Below are positions 42,241 to 54,480 of a DNA stretch of 64,000 nucleotides, piece by piece. The notes beneath the pieces are model-generated. The model was not told the origin of the DNA. It saw nothing but the letters and a program-made list of their open reading frames with translations, and did no database searches. This stretch comes from Neostapfia colusana (Eukaryota > Streptophyta > Magnoliopsida > Poales > Poaceae). The stretch covers positions 50,869,136-50,933,135 of the forward strand of contig JASWHV010000004.1 in assembly GCA_030760725.1 (NCBI GenBank). Direction: 5' to 3'. Each line of letters starts with the position of its first letter. The first letter of the stretch is position 1. Both the position numbers and the translations under genes were made by a program.

Positions 42241-43675
42241 GTACAGTGAATCATTAACAACCAAAGTACATCTTTCAATCAGCAACCTTTTAACATGAAA
42301 CTAGTCTGTTCTTTCTACGTCACGGTACAGTGAACAAGTGGTGCTCACTAACCGTGAGGGACGGCAATTATAATCATTTTACACCTGCAGGGTTACCCAA
42401 ATAACCCGTCACATACGCCCGTACTCGATGTTGCCTACAGGAACCACCACGGACGTTGTATGCAACCACCTTTCATTCGTCAGCCAAGTGTTGAACTGGT
42501 CCTATCGTCCCAAGCAAGAGGTCTCTGTGCATGCATCCACAGGGCCGCCAGCCGATTTACACCTCATGCTATCAACCTACCCTCTGGATGACAAGCAATG
42601 TCTCAACAGATCGCTACCCGAATTACATCGGTTTCCCGGTTCCCATATATCCGGTAGGTCTTCGGTACTGTTCTAGCTTGTTTAACAGGTCCACACACGG
42701 CTCGGTCCTCAATTGACACAAGAGGAGCTATGGAACCCGGGCCCCAAAGTCCTGCTGCCCTCACCCTCCGCCCAGTCTCATTTTTCTTGCCATGTGTTAC
42801 ATTTGCTATCTCTAACCGAGTTGTGTGCCTCTAGCCTATTCTTGCGAGCAGTTCCAACTACTCGACTTGTACCGAATCCTACATTATCTTAGCATTGCAG
42901 TGGCTACTCGAGGTTTAAAAACCTAAGCCCAAAAACCTAAGCCCATAACCCATTTGACAAGTTGTGCCACTGTTTCAAATTTGAATTCAAATTTCAATGA
43001 AAATTCACAATTCTCCTTGATATACCTATCAAAGAACCTCAAAATTTGCCTTCCTCTTAATTTGAACCTGGAGAGTTTGAATATGCCCTCTGATCTTTGA
43101 GTTGGCCATTGCAAATACAATTTATTTAAACAACAGTTTGAATCTCCACCTTTTAAGAATGGCCTTCATCTTTTTGAAGTGACCCTTTTAGTTCAAACTG
43201 GATTTAAAGTTTTATTGCACATGCCAACACTTTCATGAGTAAACAAAAGTTTTTGCAAGTCCCATTTCTCGTATTTAAACTCAACTTTATTCATAGCTCA
43301 AGTTTTCTATTTACAAGTTTTGGGACTTTTACACAAGGTCTCTTGAAAGAACCCTAGCCTTTAAATACTGTATCCGCCGGTCCTAATCGTTGGGTTTTGC
43401 TTAGATAAACATCCTCCATTCTACGGTTTGTGAGACCCCAACTTTGTGATTTTCAGATTGCATCTTCTACGTTCTTGCTCGTGTTCTTGGATGCACTTGC
43501 AGGGATTAGCCTTCTTGGCGAGGTCAAGCGTGTGCTGCACGGTTGATAGCCAACGGAGCAGTGGTGTAGTGATTGCAGGGGTATTCGAGCTGCTTGAGTG
43601 CCGCGGATCATCAACGTCGAGTTCTCCACTTCAATCGACCTACCTTTCGGAAGATCGGGCATAACCTTCTCATCA
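42241..43675 (-). mobile_element. Degenerate gypsy LTR fragment(s)
   Basis: From about 42320 to 42940 the sequence resembles 44805-45420 and, more distantly, the reverse complement of the Gyp-Z LTRs (for example ACGTCACGGTACAGTGAACAAG against the complement of 33240-33280). 42945-43390 is AT-rich with CAAATTTGAATTCAAA words. 43400-43675 is of mixed composition, with phrases like the transcribed part of other grass LTRs. No clean ends or coding sequence are seen. Confidence 0.5.
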
Positions 43676-43679
43676 CATA

Positions 43680-43874
43680 CCCACTGAGCTGTGATGTTCT
43701 TAGAGGATTCTTATCATAATATGTCATGTAGTAGTCATAAATAATGCTAATTGTAGGGATCAATGAAGCTTGGAGATGTAAATGTTGTTTCAGAACTTGT
43801 ACATCAGAGGCACTCAGATCATCATCATCGGAGGAACTCACATCACTTTAATTTTCGCTTTCACTAGAAGACAT
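43680..43874 (-). pseudogene. PIF/Harbinger-like transposase N-terminal fragment
   Basis: The minus-strand ATG at 43872-43874 opens a Ser/Asp-rich start (MSSSESEN, then an in-frame TAA at 43848-43850, then SSSDDDDLSASD). A block with YDYYMTYYDKNPLRTSQLSGY follows. An acidic leader followed by a basic RTS.LSG motif resembles the start of plant Harbinger (PIF) transposases as I recall them. Similarity ends right after LSGY and no DDE domain is nearby. The assignment rests on one short motif. Confidence 0.4.
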
Positions 43875-44182
43875 CTACACAAAATAATGACAACAAAAAA
43901 TACCATATACGAGATGACCGATCGCAGTTTTTAGCAACTTGTAACAATGAAAATAGTGTTTTGCTTAAAAGGTTTGCCATAACATAACATCAAATGTGTC
44001 CATTTATTACAATATTGGTTCATACATACAAGAAAAAATAAAACACATGGTCACACAAGAAGTAAAAGAAGATACAACGGATATCATGTGTTACAATCTT
44101 GTGGCCATTTTTGATGAAATGCTTCATATTGAGCCACTCAAAGCATTCTTGTAGAGGTTCCAATGTCATGAACACTTCCCTT
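43875..44182. other. Unassigned AT-rich stretch
   Basis: Non-coding in all frames. It lies between the Harbinger-like scrap and the end of an LTR and could be part of the same DNA transposon. Nothing specific is seen. Confidence 0.3.
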
Positions 44183-47100
44183 TTTGGGGACTAGGGTCCT
44201 GACATTCCAGGAATCGCATTGAGTGGTGTCGTGCGATGCAACACCACACACCTCAAAATAACATCATTTTATATAAAGTAACCTTGAATTTACATAATCA
44301 AGTAGAAAATATATTACATTCAAATATCTACAGTGGAAGTCTTGTTCTTTAGCTTACACTCTCAAGTCTAAGCTAAGAAAAAGAATTAACTCGTCCAACC
44401 CAAGGATGAGCCATACTAGCCCTATAGCCTTCACAGTGGCGTGCAGGGTTCCCACTCGGCCGTATACCCTGACGGGGATAACGTCTTGTCAATAAACACG
44501 TCCTCTTCCCCAAACTTGAAGTCAGGGGGTCCTGCAATAAACACTTATGCAGTGAGCACGATGGCTCAGGATGTCTTAACCATCACACTATCATGAACCC
44601 TATGTGGAAGGTAGAATAGTAGACTAGGATACATGTTTGCATAAAAAGACTCACTTACGAGTTTGTCCTTATCTTTTAGATTTTAGCCATAGGTTAAGGT
44701 TTCATGAATCATGAATTTAGTGAGCATTGATTCTATGTCACACAAGTTACAAAGCAAAATTTATATTGATCTTATTCATATCAACTTTGATAACCACCGT
44801 TAATTTACTACGTCACAGCGCTGTGAACAAGCGGTACTCAATAACCACGAGGGACGGTGACTCGAATCAATATACACCTGCAGGGATACCTGAATAGCAC
44901 ATCACATACACCCATACTCAAAACTACACAGCATGATCCACTAATGTTGTAAGAGACAACCTTTCACAAGACAGCCCAAACGTCGAACCGATCCCACTGT
45001 CCCCAGCAGGTGGTCCTTACACGGAGCACCCATCCTCGACATTGGCCGTTAGAGGATTTACACCTAGCTGCCCTCAACCTACACTTTAATACGGTGGGTT
45101 ATGCCTTAATGCCTAGAGGTACATGTTACATCGGTTTACTGGGGCCCATATATCCAGTATGACTTCGGTACATTCAAACTTACTCAGCAGGGCCACACAC
45201 GACACGGTTCTTTATCGACATAAGCAGAGCTACGCACATAAGACCTTGTCTTGTTGCATCCTACACCTCTGCCCCATCTCAATTTCCTTTGAGAGTTTCA
45301 TGTTTGAAAACCGGTACCCATGTGAGCTCGAAATCCAATCTTGCGAGTAGATTCCAACTACTTGACTTGTACTGAAGCCTACATTCTGGTAAGCATAGCA
45401 TAAGCTATTCGAGGACTTAACACTAACCCAACTTCCCATGGAATTCTTGGGATATGCAAGTGGATTGTCATACACCTTAGACCTAATGCATAATCCTATA
45501 TTAACACATAAGTGAAACAAAGTAAAACTTTATAAACCATTGTTTAATGTAGATTGGGGCTTGCCTGGTTGCTGTGGAGAACTAAGGTCAGTATCCAAAG
45601 TGATGACATCGATGGGCTCCGGAGTCTCCTCACGCTCGATAACTAAACAATATGAAAAAGAAAGGAAATGATTTATTACTAACCATATGAATATGGTTTA
45701 TGTGATTAACTGAATTGTATCACAAATAAACTCCAATGCCCCTTATATTTTTACAGTGGCTAACACAGATCATATATGACTTGCTAGCCAAGTTTCATGA
45801 TTTGTTATTGAAATATGTGTTCGTATTAATTCCTTAAGGCTTTACTCTTCTCTTAAATTCCAGAGAAAATTTGGGGTTTTGACATGCAACAATGTAGGTT
45901 TTTCATACAGTTCTAGTCATAACGAGTCCAACAAAATAGGTTTCATATTTTTCTAATCCTATACAGGGAGATGTGAATTTTACAATTTTCTACAATTTTC
46001 TGGAATTAATTCTGTGATTTTTAGGTATTTTCATGGACATAGGTTTAAGTTCCATTATTTACCCCCTTAGCAATCTCCAATGAGGCGCAAATTTGGACTG
46101 AAAATCAATGATATTAAATGGAATGTCCTGGCCAAATTTGGGATTTCTCCCTATAGTAGATCATCTGAAATTAATTTCCAAAATCTAAATTAATGGAATT
46201 TTGGAGAAAACTCCAGTGAGTTTCATACCAATTAGATGGTGTTGATGGAAATAACTGGTCACAAGGATTCTACCAAAATTTGTTTGAGGATTTTTTGGAT
46301 AATTTTACTGAAAGTTGTGAATTTCCAAAGTTTAACATGAAACTGGAATTATTTTCCTATTGAAACTGTTTAAACAGCCACCCTGGGCCCGCTAGATTTA
46401 AATGGTCCAATCCTGTTGAAGCAACACGGCAGCCCACATATTTTCCCGCGTAGCCACACAAGATCCCGCAGCCCAATTTGATCCCGTCACTGTTTCTAGT
46501 CGCTGACACGTGGGACCCGCCAGCCATCTTCTTCATCCCGACTTCGACGGTTTCCGCGGCGGCACACGGCAGCGACCTCGTCACCAAGGTTTTCCCAGCC
46601 GTCCGTATATTTTAAACTCACTGCCAGGGCCTAACTCAGTACGCTGAACACGCTGGTGACCTCAACACACACCGACGATGGCCAGAACAGTGCTGACCAT
46701 GGCGATAGAGGCGAAAAGCTCGCCGATGACGCTGTTCTAGCTCGTGAAGGCCTTAATTCATTCAGGTTTTGCTCCTACAACATCGCCGAACCACATGGAT
46801 CATGAAAACGAACCAAGGAACCGATGAAAACGGTCAGAAACTAGAGATCACCGGTGAACCGAGAGTTTTTTCCACCGAGGGAAAAAACTCGGTGAACTCC
46901 GTAGTTCCTCGATCTTTTCTTTTTCTATTTCTTCCTACAGCTCCGCAAAGATGTTTAGAACATGTCCTTAAATGCACACGATATTTCATGGATTGTGTGA
47001 GGTGAATTTCACCCCGAAAGCTTTTTGGCTCATATAAACTAACTGAGAGTAAAACTGGAAATACTTTCCGTACGATGAATGAAATGAGGAACGACTTTCA

Positions 47101-47937
47101 CCGTAAGCAAGATGGAACTCCGGCACATCTTTTCTCTTTTGTAACCGAGGTGAGAGAAGGCGTGGATCTGTGGTGCGACGGTGAACCGAGGCGGCAAGAA
47201 AGCAACGAGCTAGACAGCCGATGGTGGATAGAAGATATCCGAATGGTTTTCACCGTGCGAGTGGAGAGATTAAACTGCACCATGAGAAGAGGATCACGTC
47301 GCACTTACTGCAGCTCGCCAGCAGCTGCTTCACGATGGAAATCTCGGCTGGCGATCGGCTCGGTGGCATGAGCGCGTGGGAGAGAGAAAAACAGTTCACT
47401 CTCAAATTGACATGTGAGTCCCACCTCCACTCTATCCACATGGTAAATTCAGTTTAAAATAGTAAACCAATTCCAAAAATGGTAAAAATTGGCACCTAGA
47501 CCAAACTGAATATGAGGAACCCAATGGTGCAATTCAATTGGTATTTGTATGAAGTTGAATTTTAAATCTGATGTTTTGAATTTAAATTTGGATTCCCACT
47601 TTACCTCATCCAAATAAATAGCAAACCTAGTCCAAACTTAATGAAATTTGGCAGGGATACCATTTAATATATGGAGAACCTAATTGTGAATTAAGATCTC
47701 CATGTTCAGAACTTTTGAAAGGAGAATTCAGAATTTGAATATGGGACTCTACTTATGCAATACTTCATCTTTTATAAAAGCAATTTAGCTCCAACTTTAA
47801 TGAAATTTGGTACCTTTCCTAGTTTGATCCTAAAGAATTTAATATGTGAGATCAGATGGTGATTTTTAACTGCTATGCACATGTTTTCAGTTTTGAAACT
47901 GATCTCACACCTCTGTATTAATTTTTTTAATCCCCTC
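44183..47937 (-). mobile_element. Gyp-Z-family LTR fragment (contains duplication copy 2)
   Basis: The left end (TTGGGGACTAGG ... GCATTGAGTGGTGTCG) resembles the reverse complement of the Gyp-Z LTR end (GCATTGGGTGGTGCCG). The order of landmarks then continues across 44805-45490 and 45495 onward without a break. The part from 45495 is the near-identical partner of 2065-4498. No PBS is seen on the left, and the start of the LTR is cut off on the right. Small frames here are the same ones as in copy 1. Confidence 0.6.
45495..45499 (+). other. Empty Copia-A target site
   Basis: CCTAT here is uninterrupted (GCATAATCCTATATTAAC). In copy 1 the same CCTATATTAAC follows directly after the Copia-A 3' LTR, so this is the pre-insertion state. 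Confidence 0.8.
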
Positions 47938-48456
47938 TGTCGAAGTGTAGCAACGACACTTCCCCCGGTCTGCTACTGGAGCAGCCCGCGGAGGTTCTTT
48001 GATCGGAGGGGCTGATTGTCCCTAGATCGATCGAGCTTGAGGGAGAAGGTGAACATGAGTATTTACATGGTTCGGGCCATCCGAGCATGAAACCCTACGT
48101 CTACGGGGGTGATTGTTGTATTGCTTGTGTGTGTATGTAAGGGGGATCTGAGATCGATCCCTTTCTCGGGTTGCCACCCTGGTCCTTTTATAGTCCAAGG
48201 ACCAGGACAGTTACAATATGGCCTGAGGCGCTACAGGTGGCTTCGAGGCTGTCTGAACCCTATACATAGTCTAGGGTATCTACAGCTACATGTAGAGTAG
48301 TCGGTGGTGAAGTTACTCCTTGCTGCCTGGCATGCTGAGCGTCTCTGACCGGGAAGCAGGTGATGATGAAGGCGCCGCCTTGTCACCACGTCTTCTCGCT
48401 CTGCTGGGCGCACTTTTCTGCAGTCACGCCTAGCCTGTCTTGTCACCGTAATGACA
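47938..48456 (-). mobile_element. Unclassified 0.5 kb LTR-like fragment (copy 2)
   Basis: This is the partner of 4499-5017 with the same ends and only scattered base differences. The TATA box (CTATAAAAGG, minus strand) is retained. Confidence 0.5.
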
Positions 48457-48466
48457 AACGGGCGAA

Positions 48467-50123
48467 TGAAAGTTGCCTAGAAAGGTGGTGAATAGGCAAA
48501 ACACCTGAAATTTGGCTTAATAAAAACTAATCAGCAAGCAGAGTGCGGACTAGTCCAGCCAGGGGCAGCAAGGGGGCGGACTAGTCCGGTCACAGAAGAG
48601 TAGAATGCCAAAGACGAGATTTTTAGGAGTTTTTCGCTGATCTACTTGATGAACTATGAAGTATAATAACCTAGCAATCTAGTGACGAAGTTGCACGAAA
48701 AGTAAATGACTAGAACTAAGTGGATCACAAGATTGAGGCGAAAAGCGTGAAGAACCCTAAAGTGATCTAACAAAGAACGAAAGACAAATCATGAGTGCAA
48801 GACACAAGATTTATCCCATGGTTCAGCTTCACGGAGAAGCCTATGTCCATGTTGAGGAGTCCACAAAGGACTGGTTTGCTCTCAACCCTATCCTCACCAA
48901 GCCACCACAAAGGCCGACTTGTTCTTCCACTAAATTACAGGGAAATCATAAAGTTTCGTGGGGCAACTAACAATCTGAGGCTTCCACAAGGTTACAGCTC
49001 AAAGAAATCTCAACACCCAATTCAACTCAAATCAACGAGTCAGAACGAGATAGTTAACCAAGAGATCAAACAAGTCACACCCCTCTCTCTTCTCTTCCTA
49101 AATCTCACAAACCCTCAAGATTCACTCTTAGGGCTCAAAGAAAACGAAGAGAAAGGGCTAGGAGGGATCTTAGAAGGCTGTGGTGACGCTAGGGTTCAAG
49201 AGAGGGCCTTAGAGGCCTGGGGGATCCCCTTTTATAGGGGTCCCGGTAATTAGTCGTTACCACCAGAAAAAGTGCAGACTATTCCGGCATTTAACCACGG
49301 ACTAATCCGGCCTATGGGGACCAGTGATGTCACTCTTGACCAACTACAAAGTCCCCCGCCTCCTTTTGAATTCAAATGGTCACAATACCAAGGACTAATC
49401 CAATCTCACACAGAACCTTTTGTTTCGGTTGAGAACGGACAAGTCTAGTCCACCAGACTAGTCCGGCCTCAACGGACGGACAAGTCCGGCCATCCAGGAC
49501 TTAGTCCCAGCAGCCACCTCCAAATCACAAACAGACTAGTCTGACCCACAACGGAATAGTCCGAACTCACACATAACCTTTTGTTCCGGTCAGAAATCGG
49601 ACTAGTCTCGTTGGGCGGACTAGACCGACCCCAAGGGCAGACTAGTCCGGTCCTTTAGGACTTAGTCCCAGAAGGACTCGGACACACTCACCATGGACTA
49701 GTCCGTCCCCAGACGGACAAGTCCCAACTCACACAGAACCTCTTGGTCCGCCTAACATCGGATCAGTCTGATGTTGCCGGACTAGTCCGGCCTTCCAGCC
49801 CGGACAAGTCCAGCCCTGTTCTTAGGGCTGCCTCGACTCTTCTCTTCAACTAACCTAACTTGGACTAAGAGCTCTTAGATGATTCTTAACACTTTGACAT
49901 CATGAAACGACTCATACTAAAAGGGTAAACTCAACACAAAGAAATTTAAACTCTAAATTCTACTCTTCGAGTTTTTGTGTTTTTCTCCTCTTTTCCCTTT
50001 TTGAGTGCATCCATCTTCGTCCATATTTAATCCCCTGTACTTACACTTGTAATGCTCATTAGTACCTTAAGTGTTGTCATTGATCACCAAAACCCACGGG
50101 GATTTAGCCTAGATGCACTTTCA
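48467..50123 (-). mobile_element. Copia-B 3' LTR (copy 2, 1657 bp)
   Basis: The minus strand reads TGAAAGTGCATCTAGG ... CTAGGCAACTTTCA, with a TATA box at about 49229-49236 and the same decayed GGACTAGTCC clusters as copy 1. Here the rest of the element is present to the right (ORF3, spacer and pol up to the edge), interrupted only by Gyp-3. The 152-codon plus-strand frame at 48795-49253 is antisense LTR sequence. Confidence 0.9.
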
Positions 50124-50654
50124 ATCTCCATCTTTTTGGTGATTTGATGACAACACATTGAGTTTTTTGCTAAAAATGTAAATGAGTTGGTTTTCATAAC
50201 GCACGAGTGTATAAAGAGCTCCCCCTAAATGTGTGCATGAATAATTGCAATAAAATTAGTGCACAAGAATGAGATCTATGAGAGATTTATACAATTTTGT
50301 GTTATGGTGGGGTGCCTACATGTGATGCAAGTATTGAGATGTGATAAAAAGAAGTGAAACATGCATATCAATTGGAATTAAGCATCATCACACATATGGA
50401 ATGTTAATGTGATCAAAGTAGAATGATATTCAATAAGATCAACATAGAGTAGCATAGCATAGCACAAAGTTATTGCAACTCAAATATGAAATGTAGCTAC
50501 GTTACAACCAAAGTTTAAAATGTAGCAACGTTACAACCAAAGTTTTTCAAAATAACATAACATAGTCCATGGATCTAGAGGTACTCCCTCAATCTCCCCC
50601 TTTGGCATCAAAACACCAAAAAGGAAAAGACTAAGGGAGGAGAAAGGGGAGAGC
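50124..50654 (-). other. Copia-B polypurine tract and non-coding 3' end
   Basis: Minus-strand AAAAAGATGGAGATTG lies at 50124-50139 next to the LTR, followed by AT-rich non-coding sequence up to the ORF3 stop. It is equivalent to 241-637 in Copia-A. Confidence 0.75.
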
Positions 50655-50863
50655 CTAAGTCTCCTCGTCGTCGCTCTCAATCTCCTCACCACGGTCCTCA
50701 TCACTTTGGTTTGCTTCATCATCTTCTTCACCATCCTCATCATCTTGCTCTCCTTCAACTTCCTCAATGGAGGGAGAAGCACTAGAAGGGCCACCCTCAC
50801 CACCAAGGAGAGCACCCTCCACTTCCGTGAGATCTAGGAAAGGTGTTAACTCCTCGTCATCAG
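50655..50863 (-). pseudogene. Copia-B ORF3 C-terminal part, cut off by Gyp-3
   Basis: The minus-strand frame from 50863 to the TAG at 50655-50657 encodes about 69 residues, mostly E and D with G/S-rich gaps. The codon phase at the cut (GAT in the ATCAG target site) continues exactly from the ORF3 part at 60819, so the insertion split one reading frame. Confidence 0.82.
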
Positions 50864-52895
50864 TGTGATACCCTCATCTCGGGTATCAGCATATGTTCAT
50901 GAGATATGAAGAAGAAAACATTCTAAGAAAAGATGGAACAATGACAAGTACCAAAAGGATAGCCAATAAAGCTCTCAGAGAGCACCGAAGGCAACTACCG
51001 CGGCCAACCAGCCACGTGGCGTGTTCGGAGCTCGCCCCTACGAGGTGAAGAAAGGTTCGCCTCTAAACTGGCTACGTGGAAGGCTCGGGGGACACCTCCG
51101 CAATTGGAAACAGGTTCGTCCCTGCGGGACACGTGTTGCCCACGGAGCTAGCCTCTGCGGAAGAAGCAAAGGCATTTCTCGTAGGACACATGTCATCCTC
51201 AGAGCTAGTCCTCGTGGAAATAAGAGGACCCGTCGCTGGGATACGTGTCAATCTCGGAGCTCATCTCAAAGGAATCCGGATCTATCGAACACGTGTCGCC
51301 ACCGGAGCTTATCTCCGGGAGGTCTTTCGTTGCTAGACATGTGTCGACCTTGGGGCATGTTCTTGAGGAAAGAAGAGGGGGAAGACCGGCGCCAACACGT
51401 GGCGTGCGCGGAGCTCACCTCCAAAAGAGGGAGAGGTCTCGGTCGACTGACACGTGGCACAACTGGATCTCGTCTCTGCGGAGGAGTAGATACCAGGCCC
51501 CGGGAGGACACGTGGAGCCTCCGGAGCTCATCACCCCAGAGGTAACGAGTCTGGAGCGGCTTTTACGCGTAAAGATACCGGTACGCAACAGAAACCAATC
51601 TAAATTTCCACGATGTTACCAAAGATAAGACGATTAGGATTCAACAAAGATCTGAATAAGACTCTTATTCGGATCCAATCAGATTAGGACTCTTCTCTTC
51701 CCGATTATAAATAGAGCCCAAAACCACTGGCCGAAACCACAAACCTTCTCTTTCAACTCCTGAGCCGACGACTTAGATTCCTAGCCCTAACTCGCCGAGC
51801 AAAACATCGCCAAAACACAACAAGGAAGATCATCAGAGAAGGACCAAGTGGTCTGGGGAGGACCTCGAAGACAAAAAGAGCGTGAGGTAGGACTTCAATA
51901 CCACCTTACGACATCATCGTGTTCGTCTCTTGCATCTGTTTTTCAATTCCTTTCGAACAGAAGCTTTCTCGTGGGCAGATCACTCGATGATCACTTTGAT
52001 CTAAAGACAAGATCATCGCCACGTCCACCTTTGGTCCGAACACCTCTGTCCATGCAAGCCATGCAAGAGCACAACAATCTAATAGCAGTTATAGGATAGC
52101 ATGCATGTGTATCATCGCACCTAGTTTAAGGTTTGTGCATAAATATTGATTGCTGTGAATCCTGTATGCACGTGATCCTACCTAGCAGGACAAGCTCAGG
52201 GAGCTGTCTACGATGAGCTGCAGCAACAAGGTTTTGAGAATCAAGAACAACCGGAACCGCAAGTACCAGGCAAGTGCACCTTGACCATATTGATCCTATA
52301 TTTTGGGAAAAACTGTCTTGTTTTGCGAAAAGGTGTGCGTACTGAGTCAAACATGATGGGAAACCCTTTTATAGGAGTTTACATTCATCTAAAGTAAAGT
52401 TGCTGTTTTATCATGGTTTTACAAGATTGCTTTTCTGCAAATAAGCCTTTTATGCCTACCTTGTTTATGAGCTGCATATCATGTGTTTTACCGCACTTGC
52501 TGAGTACATCGTTGTACTCAACCTTGCATTATTACTTCATCCTAAGCAGCAGGAGAAACCTACTATGAAGATCAAGTTGAACATTATGGCGTGTGATCTG
52601 TTCTCAACCTTGCCTGTGGAGGGAGTAGAGATGGAGCCACTTCTGCTTAGTTTTGCTTCCGCATTAGTTTTTGCTTCCGCATTTAAATAAGGACCTCCGC
52701 TGCATAGAAATAAGACTTCCGTAGTAAGCATGAGTCCAAGACTCATGAGGTATTGTAATAAACTCTGTTAATTGTGGTAATATATAATCTGAATTCAGTT
52801 TGTGAAACGTATGTGTATGTGTGAAGAACATCCTGGGCACACATATGCATTAGTTCTCGGTTCCGTGGTTTTTCCACAAAATTGAGGGCGTCACA
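50864..52895 (+). repeat. Gyp-3 5' LTR (2032 bp, internally deleted)
   Basis: It starts TGTGATACCCTCATCT and ends TTGAGGGCGTCACA. Relative to the 3' LTR it lacks 973 bases: GTTTAC at 52377-52382 joins directly to ATTCATC, which in the 3' LTR lies at 59332/60306. The G-box array (about 51010-51515) and the TATA box (51706-51713) are retained. Confidence 0.93.
51706..51713 (+). promoter_or_regulatory. Gyp-3 5' LTR TATA box
   Basis: TATAAATA lies in the context GATTATAAATAGAGCCC, about 190 bases downstream of the G-box array. This is the promoter that would drive the genomic transcript. Confidence 0.65.
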
Positions 52896-52898
52896 GAT

Positions 52899-52910
52899 TG
52901 GTATCAGAGC
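52899..52910 (+). other. Gyp-3 primer-binding site (initiator-Met tRNA)
   Basis: TGGTATCAGAGC starts three bases after the 5' LTR and is complementary to the 3' end of initiator methionine tRNA. Confidence 0.93.
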
Positions 52911-53302
52911 CACGGGTTGACAGTAGGTTACACGCCTAGGTAGAAAGCCTTAGATAGATAATAGAGCTACGGGTTGACCCCAAGAAGGAGTTACTGGTGC
53001 TCTAGGGTGAATAGTTAGATTGGCCTTTTAAAACCACCTTGACATAGGAAACCCTCCTTGAATAGAAGTTGTGTGGGCCCTTGTGATGATTATTTGTGAA
53101 TATGTGTTTAAGTATGTGTTGTGGGACGTCTCAAAAACGTTGTCCATATCTATACGTAAGAAGAAAGAGGTGTGAAATGCTTCGGCACTTGATCACATCC
53201 TCATAAGGACTAATATATATAGTCCAACTCACCTTGATGCATATAGTTGAAGGGACCTACCTAACCTTCTAACCTTCTATTCTATTTTGATCTCTCTCAC
53301 AG
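52911..53302 (+). other. Gyp-3 5' leader
   Basis: Untranslated sequence between the PBS and the gag ATG. No upstream ORF of note. Confidence 0.6.
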
Positions 53303-54480
53303 ATGGTGAGAGGAAACGCCAGCCGAAGGAACGTCCAGGAAGATGACCACGAGGAAGTTCCTGCTAACTCCGGAGCTGGTGAAAACCATCTGGAAAGATT
53401 GATGGCCATGCAAAACCAGCTTATGCAAACCATGATCCAAACTTTGGGTCAGTTGCAGGCCAACCAAAACCCCGTTCCAGCACCACCGCCACCACCACCG
53501 CCGGCTCATAACAGGTTGGGAGAGTTCATGAGGACTCGACCACCCACCTTTGCTCAAACTAGTGACCCCATGGAGGCCGATGATTGGTTGAAATCCATGG
53601 AGAAGAAGCTCGCCATTGTTCAGTGCAACGACCGAGAGAAGGTTCTCTTTGCGTCGCACCAGCTTATGGGAGCTGCCGCCGACTGGTGGGATGCCTAGAG
53701 CAACGCCCATGCCAACCCGGAGACAATCACTTGGACTGAGTTCAAGGAAAGTTTCCGCTCTCACTACATCCCTGTTGGTGTAATGATGCTCAAGAGGCAG
53801 GAGTTTGAAGGTCTCCGCCAAGGACAGAAAAGTGTGAATGAATATCTTAACAAGTTCATACAACTGTCCCGGTACGCCCCCGAAGATGTCAACTCAGATC
53901 AGAGGAAGCAGTACCTGTTCATGAGAGGGTTGAACAATGAGATCCAAGTTCAGCTCCTCAACAATGACTACGTAAGCTTCCAGAAGCTAGTTGATAAGGC
54001 TATTGTGGTGGAAAACAAGATCCGGGAGATCGAGCAAGAATGCAAGAGGAAGATGCCATACCAGCCCCAAGGGAGCAACGTACGACCTAGATACATGCCC
54101 CCTGCACCGCAGTATGGATCGACCACTCCTACGAACCGCCCTGGTCAGCCACCACAGCCATGGTTCGTTGCACCGGCACCTCGTGTGCCCATGCCTCCTG
54201 CGCCCCGGCCTAACAATGGCGCTCCTGTTCAAAACCCCCGCCCCAACGTACCTGCTGCTGTAGGCAACAGGGCATGCTTTGCATGCCGGGAAGTAGGCCA
54301 CTTCGCTAACCAGTGCCCGAAGAGAGGCCCTGGACAGCAAGGTAACGTGCCCAAGCAGAACCAGCGACCAAACGGAGGGGACAACCAAGGGAACCGTGGA
54401 CCGCAGAACTATGCTTGTGGCCACGTTAACCATGTCACTGCTGACAAAGCACAACAGGCTGAGGACGTCGCAATTGGTAT
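53303..54480 (+). pseudogene. Gyp-3 gag
   Basis: The start ATG GTG AGA GGA is the first in the long frame. An N-terminal segment with a Gln-rich helix and a proline run (PPPPPPPAHNRLG) leads to the retrotransposon gag domain (about residues 73-190: PPTFAQTSDPMEADDWL, AADWW, EFEGLRQGQKSVNEYLNKF). After a Pro/Asn-rich linker comes a CCHC zinc knuckle CFACREVGHFANQC (residues about 325-338), which binds the RNA genome. A TAG at 53696-53698 interrupts the domain right after DWWDA; the frame is otherwise unshifted. The stop is probably a former TGG. The minus-strand frames 53297-53863 and 53987-54454 are shadows. Confidence 0.93.

Noticed and set aside
52899..52916. Possible tRNA gene fragment (TGGTATCAGAGCC)
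   Set aside because: It is only the primer-binding site complementary to initiator-Met tRNA. The rest of a tRNA cloverleaf is absent here and at 21959.
53297..53863. 188-codon minus-strand ORF
   Set aside because: It is antisense to the Gyp-3 gag domain, which has clear family motifs in the sense frame.
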